Of a stretch of DNA of 17,561 nucleotides, positions 12,160 through 17,561 are shown in pieces. The notes below the pieces were generated by a model. That model was given only the letters and a program-made list of their open reading frames with translations. It did not search any database and was not told the DNA's origin. The stretch is from a bacterium (lineage in GTDB: Bacteria; Myxococcota_A; Bradymonadia; UBA7976; UBA1532). Where the stretch lies: contig JAUHVS010000040.1 in NCBI GenBank assembly GCA_030424955.1, positions 1 through 17,561 of the forward strand, in the 5' to 3' direction. Position 1 is the stretch's first letter; each line of letters opens with the position of its first letter. Made by a program: the position numbers and the translations under genes.

Positions 12160-14352
12160 CTCGGCCATCTGCACCAGCGAGGCGGGCGTGCGGTCGTAGA
12201 TGATGGTGTCGTTGGCGCCGTAGCGGCCGAACTGCAGCACGCCGGTGGGGCAGCTCTGCACGCAGGCCGAGCAGCGCACGCACTCGGGATCCTCCATGGG
12301 CAGGCCCTGGTTGGCGAAGCTCATGATGTCGATCCCCTGGTGGCAGACCGAGGTGCACACGTTGCACGAGATGCACTTCTTCTTGTCGGCGAAGATGCGG
12401 AACTTCGTGAAGCGCGCGTAGATGTGCATCAGCGCCGCCAGGGGGCAGGCGAAGCGGCACCACACCCGCCCGGAGTAGTGGAAGTACAGGCCCACCCCCA
12501 GGATCCCGCCCAGGAAGATGTCGACGCTCCACTTGTAGGCGCTCAGGCCGGTGTCGAAGGGCGCGTTGGCCCAGCCCACCCCCGCCCAGCCCAGGATCCG
12601 CACGCCCAGCAGCAGCAGCGCGAAGGCCAGCGCCGCCTGGCCGATCATGTTCAGCCGGTTCCACTTGGGGCCGTGGGGCATCTTCTCGCGGTGGGCGTCG
12701 CCCAGGGTCTCGGCCAGGGCGCCGCAGGAGCACAGCCAGCCGCAGATGGCGCCCTTGCCCCAGTAGCGCACGGCCAGGGGGATGGCGACGAAGGTCTGCA
12801 GGAACCCCAGCACCAGCCAGCCCACCATGGGCTCGGCGGTGAACCAGTTGTAGACCATCAGGGGCCACGCGAGGATGAAGCCGTAGGCGCGCCAGTAGGC
12901 CCGCTCGACGCCGACGCCGCCGTCGTAGGGCTCGAAGAACCAGTCCGCCAGGGGCCGCAGGGCCGCGCCGTCCACGAAGAGCTCGTTGCGCCCCATCCAG
13001 GGCAGGATGATCTCGGGCAGGATGAACAGCGGGATCCACTGCACGAACATCAGCGTCCAGGTCTGCTTGCGCACGTACGGCGTGGGCCGCTTGCGCATGC
13101 GCCGCAGGCCGAACAGGCCCACCGCCAGGCTGTAGGCCAGCGTGTAGTAGAAGCTCGGGCCGCTCGCCGAGCGCGCCAGCGTGTAGAGCAGGCCCTTGGG
13201 ATCGGCGCTGGCCACCACCCCCGCCCAGAGCTTGGCCGGGTTGAGGGTGTCGGCGGTCCAGCCGTAGCTCTTCCAGTGGTAGACCCACACGCAGAAGGCC
13301 ATGAAGGCCACGAGCCCGATCTTGCTGCCCAGGCGCCACTCGCCGTGGATGCGCACGCCCGCCCGGCGGAAGAAGTCCAGCGGCGCCTCGCGGCCGATGA
13401 GGGTGAACACCACGTCGTTGCGCAGCGCCCCGGGCCCGCTGTCGCCCGTGAGGTGCACGGCCTCGGGGGTGATGCGCTCGACGGTGGTGCCGAGGCGCTG
13501 GGTGACGCGCCCCGGCCCCTGGCCCGCCAGGGCGTTGAGCCGCGCCACGTTGTCGGGCTTGGGCCGCGCGAAGGCGGGCTTGCGGTAGCTGAGGGTGACC
13601 TCGGCGCCGGCCTCGGCCAGGGCGATGGCGGCCTCCAGCGCTGAGTCGCCGCCCCCCACCACCAGCACCGCCTGCTTCGCGAAGGCCTTGGGGTCGTGCA
13701 GCCGGTTGAAGACCTTGTCGAGATCCTCGCCCGGCGCGCCGAGCCGGCGGTAGTTGCCGCTGCGCCCGATGGCCACGATCACCCGCTGGGCGGCCACGGC
13801 CTCGCCGCCGGCGAGCCGCACCACGAGCCGCCCGCCCTCGCGCTTGACCCCCTCGACCCGGGCCTCGACCGGCGTGATGCCGGCGGCCGCGAGCTGCGCG
13901 TCGAGATCGTCGACCAGCGGCTCCTTGACCTCGTGGCGGAACACCAGATCCCCCGCCGGCGTCATCTCGGAGGGGTAGGTGTAGATGGGCTTGCCCTTGG
14001 GGAAGTCCTTGAGCGTGTTGAAGGGCCGCGTCGCCTCGTAGAGCACGAAGTCGAGGCCGGCCTTGCGGGCCTCGATGGCCGCCGCCACGCCGCTCACGCC
14101 GCCGCCGATGATCACCAGATCCCGCGCGTCGGGCTGGCCGGGCGTGAAGCCGGGCTCGACGCAGATCGCCGCGACGGCCTTCGCGCCGGTGTCGGCGGCG
14201 AACTTGAGCAGGGGGATCCCGGTGAGATCGCCCACGACCCGCAGGCCGGGGACGGTGGTGGTGCCGTCCGGCTCGACCGCCGGCAGGCGCTCCACCGTGC
14301 CGGCGGGCCAGCGGGTGTGGAGCCAGTGGGTGTAGCGGGCGAGGGGCGTCAC
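12145..14352 (-). CDS. Membrane-bound FAD/NAD(P) reductase fused to a polyferredoxin
   Basis: The start is the GTG at 14352, with GGAGG five bases upstream; the longer open frame is a shadow of the neighbouring phosphatase gene. In the 735-aa product, residues 79-340 are a thioredoxin-reductase-like flavoprotein: FAD fold IIGGGVSG (81-88), VIVAIG (191-196) and NAD(P) fold VVGGGDSALEAA (231-242). About seven membrane segments follow (343-358, 400-416, 433-452, 490-507, 509-528, 566-590, 608-626). A NapH/NosR/CcoG-like part has CGWLCSCG (538-544) and CRFACP (632-637). Two 4Fe-4S sites follow, with Cys660/663/666/670 and Cys691/694/697/701. The architecture suggests electrons pass from NAD(P)H through FAD to Fe-S clusters at the membrane; the acceptor is unknown. 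Residues 30-60 hold a VPGLRVVGDLTG motif normally found at the end of such reductases. It is the third gene after fur and the phosphatase. Confidence 0.85.
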   Translation of the reverse strand: MTPLARYTHWLHTRWPAGTVERLPAVEPDGTTTVPGLRVVGDLTGIPLLKFAADTGAKAVAAICVEPGFTPGQPDARDLVIIGGGVSGVAAAIEARKAGLDFVLYEATRPFNTLKDFPKGKPIYTYPSEMTPAGDLVFRHEVKEPLVDDLDAQLAAAGITPVEARVEGVKREGGRLVVRLAGGEAVAAQRVIVAIGRSGNYRRLGAPGEDLDKVFNRLHDPKAFAKQAVLVVGGGDSALEAAIALAEAGAEVTLSYRKPAFARPKPDNVARLNALAGQGPGRVTQRLGTTVERITPEAVHLTGDSGPGALRNDVVFTLIGREAPLDFFRRAGVRIHGEWRLGSKIGLVAFMAFCVWVYHWKSYGWTADTLNPAKLWAGVVASADPKGLLYTLARSASGPSFYYTLAYSLAVGLFGLRRMRKRPTPYVRKQTWTLMFVQWIPLFILPEIILPWMGRNELFVDGAALRPLADWFFEPYDGGVGVERAYWRAYGFILAWPLMVYNWFTAEPMVGWLVLGFLQTFVAIPLAVRYWGKGAICGWLCSCGALAETLGDAHREKMPHGPKWNRLNMIGQAALAFALLLLGVRILGWAGVGWANAPFDTGLSAYKWSVDIFLGGILGVGLYFHYSGRVWCRFACPLAALMHIYARFTKFRIFADKKKCISCNVCTSVCHQGIDIMSFANQGLPMEDPECVRCSACVQSCPTGVLQFGRYGANDTIIYDRTPASLVQMAEALKA

Positions 14353-14384
14353 GGCGGCCTCCGAGGGCAGGGGGGTGGGCGTCC

Positions 14385-15389
14385 CTACGGGGCGGTCACC
14401 GTCGAAGCTACAGCCCGCTGCCAGATGTCGAGCAGCAGGCCCGTGCGCAGGGCCGACATCGACACCTGCCACTGTTGGATATCCAGCCCCCGGGCGAGGG
14501 CCTGGAAGATCAGCGCGCCCCCCAGCAGGGTGTCGGCGCGCTCGGGATCCATGCCCGGCAGGCACAGGCGGTGGGCCTGGGTGGGGGCGGCGGTCAGGCG
14601 CTCGATGACGTGGTCGATGGCCTCGGCCGTGATGCGTTGCCCGTGCACGTCCCGGCTGGCGCGGCTGTCGCCGGCCAGCACCTTGGCCATGCGCGCCACC
14701 CGCTGGATGGTGCCCGAGGTGGCGATGGCGTGGTCGAAGCCCACCCGGCGCACCACCGCCAGGTGCGGGGCCAGCGCCTTGGCGATGTCGGCCTGGGCCT
14801 GGCGCACCCGCCGCGGGTGCACGGGATCGGGCATCAGGTAGCGCTTGCTGATGACCAGCGAGCCCACCGCCACGCTGGTGGCCAGGGACACCCGCTCGCC
14901 CCGGCCGCAGGCCAGCTCGGTGGAGCCGCCCCCGGAGTCCACGCACAGGATCCGGTCGTCGGCCAGCTTGGGCAGCCCGTGGCGCACGCCCCGGTAGGTC
15001 AGCCGGGCCTCGTCGTGGCCGCTGATGAGCTCGACGTGCACCCCGGCCTCGTGGGCGGCGCGGTGCAGGAACTCGTCGGCGTTGCGGGCGGCCCGCACGG
15101 CGGCCGTGGCCGTGGCGCGCAGGTGGGCCCCGTGCACGGCGGCGAGCTCGCGGAAGCGGCCCAGGGTGGCCACCGCCCGCTCAATGCCCTGCGCCGACAG
15201 GTGGTTGCGGGCGTCGAGCTCGCCGGCGAGGCGCGCGGGATCCTTCAGCCGGGCGATGGTCTCGATGGCGCCGCCGTCGCGCACCCGGGCCAGGGTCAGG
15301 TGGATGGAGTTGCTGCCGATGTCGATGGCGCCGACGGCCGCCACCCCGGGGGGCGGGCCGCTCGCGCCCGGGTGGCCCGCGTCACCCAT
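14385..15389 (-). CDS. Ppx/GppA-family phosphatase (exopolyphosphatase-like)
   Basis: Members hydrolyse inorganic polyphosphate or the pppGpp gamma-phosphate in the cytoplasm. The 334-aa product shows the ASKHA-fold motifs: AIDIGSNSIHL (21-31), ATAAVRAARN (94-103), ISGHDEARL (123-130, with the expected catalytic Glu127), VDSGGGSTEL (150-159) and ATSGTIQ (223-229). The length fits the short forms with only the two catalytic domains and no C-terminal HD-like part. The ATG at 15389 overlaps the end of fur by 8 bp and has no clear Shine-Dalgarno; the GTG at 15344, just before the first motif, is an alternative start. Placed between fur and the reductase gene (32-bp gap), it is probably co-transcribed with both. 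Whether it prefers polyphosphate or pppGpp cannot be decided from sequence. Confidence 0.88.
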   Translation of the reverse strand: MGDAGHPGASGPPPGVAAVGAIDIGSNSIHLTLARVRDGGAIETIARLKDPARLAGELDARNHLSAQGIERAVATLGRFRELAAVHGAHLRATATAAVRAARNADEFLHRAAHEAGVHVELISGHDEARLTYRGVRHGLPKLADDRILCVDSGGGSTELACGRGERVSLATSVAVGSLVISKRYLMPDPVHPRRVRQAQADIAKALAPHLAVVRRVGFDHAIATSGTIQRVARMAKVLAGDSRASRDVHGQRITAEAIDHVIERLTAAPTQAHRLCLPGMDPERADTLLGGALIFQALARGLDIQQWQVSMSALRTGLLLDIWQRAVASTVTAP

Positions 15390-15882
15390 CGGTGCGCGAG
15401 ACGCGGGTGGTGGTGTCGCCCCGCTTGCAGATGGCGGGATCGCAGTCGCCCTTGGGGCGGCCGTAGAGCACCATGCGGTGGTCCGACAGCGTGAAGCCGA
15501 AGCGATCGGCGACGGCCTCCTGCAGGGCCTCGATGGCGCCCTCCTCGAACTCCAGCACGGCGCCGCACTCTTCGCAGACCAGGTGGTCGTGGTGCTCGCC
15601 GGGGATCTCGGGCTCGAAGCGCACCTGCTTGTCGCCAAAGCGGGTGGGGTTGGCCAGCCCGGCGTCCACCAGCAGCTTGAGCGTGCGGTAGACGGTGGCG
15701 TAGCCGATGCGCGGGTCCTGCGCGCGCACCCGCAGGTACAGATCCTCGGTGCTGGGGTGCTCCTGGCGCGCCTCGGGGTCGAAGAACACCTCGGTGATCA
15801 GCCGCCGCTGGTGGGTGAACTTCAGGCCCTGCTCGCCCAGGAAGTCCGCCAAGATCTTCACCGCATCGGCCGCCTTGATCAC
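15382..15882 (-). CDS. fur: Fur-family ferric uptake regulator
   Basis: This is a metal-responsive DNA-binding repressor of the Fur family. The start chosen is the GTG at 15882, with GGGGGA just upstream; an in-frame ATG at 15996 would add 38 residues of non-Fur sequence. The 166-aa product has the winged-helix DNA-binding part with recognition helix IGYATVYRTLKLLVDAGLA (59-77). Metal-site residues follow: His42 in EHPSTEDLY, HHDH (97-100), Cys103 and Cys106 (CEEC), His135, and a C-terminal CDPAIC (147-152). CxxC plus C-x4-C is the structural zinc site of true Fur, which favours Fur over Zur or PerR, though PerR is not excluded. It is the first gene of a three-gene unit and divergent from hemB, fitting a role in iron and haem balance. 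No classical AT-rich Fur box is visible in 15883-16023. Confidence 0.88.
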   Translation of the reverse strand: MIKAADAVKILADFLGEQGLKFTHQRRLITEVFFDPEARQEHPSTEDLYLRVRAQDPRIGYATVYRTLKLLVDAGLANPTRFGDKQVRFEPEIPGEHHDHLVCEECGAVLEFEEGAIEALQEAVADRFGFTLSDHRMVLYGRPKGDCDPAICKRGDTTTRVSRTDG

Positions 15883-15920
15883 GTGTCCCCCGCGCTCCCG
15901 AGTCCGACGACAGCCGTGCA

Positions 15921-15950
15921 GGTCTAGCACGCCCGCGCGCCGGCCCACAA
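15921..15950 (-). promoter_or_regulatory. Candidate promoter of fur
   Basis: On the minus strand, TTGTGG (15945-15950) and TAGACC (15921-15926) are 18 bp apart, with TGC directly before the second hexamer (TGCTAGACC). The predicted start near 15914 gives a leader of about 32 nt. The -35 matches TTGACA at the TTG; the -10 is weak but extended and repeats the element upstream of the acyl-CoA dehydrogenase gene. Confidence 0.45.
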
Positions 15951-16023
15951 ACCCCGCCCGCGGGTGGGCTTTGACTTCCGCGGGCGGCCCTGTCAATCAG
16001 AGGCGTTGACCGCTGGAGGACAC

Positions 16024-17013
16024 ATGGCCCTCGACCTCATCGAACGCCCCCGCCGCAACCGCAAGAGCCCCTGGATCCGCGATATGAGCCGCGAGACCTG
16101 GCTGGGCGCGGCCCACTTCATCTACCCGCTGTTCGTGCACGAGGGCGCCGGGAGCGTGCCCATCCCGTCCATGCCCGGCTGCCAGCGCCACGACTTCGAC
16201 AGCCTGCTGCGCGAGGTCGAGGCCGCCCGCGGCGACGGCGTGGGCGCCGTGGTGCTGTTCCCCAAGGTGCCCGACGCCCTCAAGAGCAACGACGGGCGCG
16301 AGGCGTACAACCCCAACGGGCTGGTGCCCCGGGTCATCGCCGCCATCAAGGCCCACTGGCCCGACATGACCGTGGTCACCGACGTGGCCCTGGACCCCTA
16401 CAGCACCGAGGGCCACGACGGCATCGTCAGCGCCGACGGCCGGGTGCTCAACGACGAGACCGTCGAGGTGCTGGTGCAGCAGGCGCTGTGCCAGGCCGCC
16501 GCGGGCGCCGACATCATCTCGCCGAGCGACATGATGGACGGCCGGGTGGGCGCCATCCGCGCGGGGCTGGACGCCGCCGGGCACACCGACGTGAGCGTGC
16601 TGGCCTACACCGCCAAGTACGCGTCCGCCTGGTACGGGCCCTTCCGCGACGCCCTCGACTCGGCCCCCAAGTTTGGCGACAAGAAGACCTACCAGATGGA
16701 TCCGGCCAACCGGCGCGAGGCCCTGCGGGAGGTGCGCCTGGACGAGGCCGAGGGCGCCGACATGATCATGGTCAAGCCCGCCGGCCCCTACCTCGACATC
16801 ATCCGCGAGGTGCGCGACGCCACCGATCTGCCGGTCGCCGCCTACCAGGTCAGCGGCGAGTACGCGGCCCTGAAGGCGGCGTCGATGAACGGCTGGCTCA
16901 ACGAGCGCGAGGTGGTGCTGGAGAGCCTGCTGGGCATCCGGCGCGCGGGCGCCGACGTCATCCTCACCTACTACGCCCGCCAGGCCGCCCGCTGGCTCGC
17001 CGGCGGCGAGTAG
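16024..17013 (+). CDS. hemB: Delta-aminolevulinic acid dehydratase (porphobilinogen synthase)
   Basis: HemB condenses two molecules of 5-aminolevulinate to porphobilinogen, an early cytoplasmic step of haem synthesis. The ATG at 16024 has GGAGGA (16015-16020) upstream. The 329-aa length is normal for the family. The two active-site lysines that form Schiff bases are Lys198 in TAKYAS and Lys251 in MVKPAGPY. The metal loop reads DVALDPYSTEGHDG (120-133), with Asp in place of the three zinc-binding cysteines, so this is the magnesium-type class as in Pseudomonas aeruginosa. The gene is divergent from fur across 141 bp, which makes shared iron-dependent control plausible. No terminator is seen after the stop before the next gene. 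Confidence 0.97.
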   Translation: MALDLIERPRRNRKSPWIRDMSRETWLGAAHFIYPLFVHEGAGSVPIPSMPGCQRHDFDSLLREVEAARGDGVGAVVLFPKVPDALKSNDGREAYNPNGLVPRVIAAIKAHWPDMTVVTDVALDPYSTEGHDGIVSADGRVLNDETVEVLVQQALCQAAAGADIISPSDMMDGRVGAIRAGLDAAGHTDVSVLAYTAKYASAWYGPFRDALDSAPKFGDKKTYQMDPANRREALREVRLDEAEGADMIMVKPAGPYLDIIREVRDATDLPVAAYQVSGEYAALKAASMNGWLNEREVVLESLLGIRRAGADVILTYYARQAARWLAGGE

Positions 17014-17050
17014 GCCCGCGCTGTCGGAAGTCAACGCGGCGGCATGGACC

Positions 17051-17059
17051 TGCTACGCT
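17051..17059 (+). promoter_or_regulatory. Extended -10 element before the right-edge gene
   Basis: TGCTACGCT resembles TGCTACGAT at 3980-3988. The predicted start near 17066 falls within 5 nt of the GTG at 17071, suggesting a very short or absent leader. It overlaps the alternative ATG start at 17044, so only one of the two readings can be right. Confidence 0.4.
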
Positions 17060-17070
17060 GCCGATCTTTG

Positions 17071-17561
17071 GTGGTGGCAGCGGCGGAGCGCAGCGTGGGC
17101 CAGGGCGATGATCAGCGTCGAGGCGGGGGGGATGATCCCGTCGCAGAGGCCGCCAGCCTGCTCGGCGACGATCTCGCCCGCCTGACCGAGGCCCCCGCGC
17201 TGTCCTGGGATCAGTCCATCGAGGACGCCAGCCTGCTCGACGCGAGCCTGGACGAGGCCACCGCCGCCTTCGAGGTGCCCGCGCTGGCCGACCTGGGCGT
17301 GGGCCCCGCGCCCAACCCCCGCACCCTCGACGACGGCCCCCCCAGCCCCCGCACCCTCGACGGCCCCCCGCGGCTGCCCTGGACCTCTGCGGAGCTGGTG
17401 CCCATCCCCAGCGTCGATCTGGACGACGACGGCGACGAGGCCCCCACCGCGGTCGAGCTGTCCCCCGCGGCGCTGCCCCGGGTGCGCGCCCCCCAGGCGC
17501 CGCGGCCGGTGGCCACCCGCAGCGCCCACCGGCCTGGCGCCCGGCCCCCGACCCCCCGCCC
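17071..17561 (+). CDS. N-terminal part of an acidic, Pro-rich protein of unknown function
   Basis: The frame is open to the right edge of the window, giving at least 163 residues. Starts in the same frame are TTG 17068, GTG 17071 and GTG 17074, near a likely start of transcription, or ATG 17044. None has a clear Shine-Dalgarno. I chose 17071 because of the extended -10 at 17051-17059. The visible part has no signal peptide and no recognised domain. It begins with a Gly/Asp/Arg-rich stretch, then an acidic helix-like section (AEAASLLGDDLARLTEAP, and LLDASLDEATAAFEVPAL). After that comes a duplicated PRTLD(D)GPP segment and a Pro/Arg/Ala-rich, probably disordered region. It may be the disordered head of a larger cytoplasmic regulatory protein, but that is a guess. 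Confidence 0.55.
   Translation, partial: MVAAAERSVGQGDDQRRGGGDDPVAEAASLLGDDLARLTEAPALSWDQSIEDASLLDASLDEATAAFEVPALADLGVGPAPNPRTLDDGPPSPRTLDGPPRLPWTSAELVPIPSVDLDDDGDEAPTAVELSPAALPRVRAPQAPRPVATRSAHRPGARPPTPR
17316..17372 (+). repeat. Short in-frame tandem repeat
   Basis: The 17 bases CCCCCGCACCCTCGACG occur at 17316 and again at 17346, 30 bp apart, each followed by a GC-rich run; the second copy lacks one codon. They encode PRTLDDGPPS and PRTLDGPPR. This is a local duplication within the right-edge ORF. Confidence 0.7.

Noticed and set aside
12340..13644. Plus-strand 434-codon frame opposite the reductase
   Set aside because: Antisense to conserved Fe-S and Rossmann motifs; no start context or domain.
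15971..15999. TTGACT (15971-15976) with CAATCA about 17 bp downstream as a hemB promoter
   Set aside because: The -35 is good but the -10 matches poorly at every allowed spacing, so it is not listed as a feature.
15883..16023. Fur box between fur and hemB
   Set aside because: No AT-rich 19-bp element resembling GATAATGATAATCATTATC was found on either strand. Direct Fur control remains possible through a diverged site, but is not supported.

Overview
This is a very GC-rich window with dense coding on both strands. The gene content points to a Myxococcota-type bacterium (the former Deltaproteobacteria, Polyangia or Bradymonadia side). The pointers are a Cys-rich lipoprotein with Kazal and eight-cysteine modules, a PEGA-like tail, lipoproteins with cadherin/Ig-like repeats, exported TPR, vWA and VIT proteins, and a sigma-54 promoter. 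The phylum is inferred from domain repertoire only; there is no rRNA or other marker gene to fix it.

Layout. 1-363 is the end of a protein with a PEGA-like C-terminus. 527-2281 encodes a large Cys-rich lipoprotein with three Kazal-type modules. Convergent to it on the minus strand is a translationally coupled pair: a TPR protein (2627-3880) followed by a small Pro-rich lipoprotein (2289-2630). An 18-bp perfect palindrome lies in the leader of that pair. Divergent from it, 3995-4678 encodes an Ig/cadherin-like lipoprotein whose start lies about 7 nt after an extended -10, so it is probably leaderless.

4936-9962 (minus strand) is the most distinctive block. It is a three-gene operon for exported proteins: a vWA protein, a VIT-vWA protein and a beta-propeller protein. 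The first two genes are joined by an ATGA overlap and the third follows after 6 bp. The operon begins with a near-perfect sigma-54 -24/-12 promoter, with two direct repeats 21 bp apart upstream, and ends in an intrinsic terminator (about 4798-4847). This makes it a self-contained, probably activator-controlled surface or periplasmic module of unknown function.

10206-12122 encodes a long acyl-CoA dehydrogenase with an inverted repeat over its predicted transcription start. Convergent to it, a minus-strand cluster runs fur, a Ppx/GppA phosphatase, then a membrane protein fusing an FAD/NAD(P) reductase to a polyferredoxin. Divergent from fur is hemB, of the class lacking the zinc cysteines. Iron sensing, haem synthesis and an Fe-S/flavin electron-transfer protein therefore sit side by side. 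The window ends inside an acidic, Pro-rich ORF of unknown function (from about 17071).

Four gene starts share an upstream TGCTA core that looks like this organism's extended -10 element. No tRNA, rRNA, CRISPR array, insertion sequence or integrase was seen. No gap between genes exceeds 300 bases.
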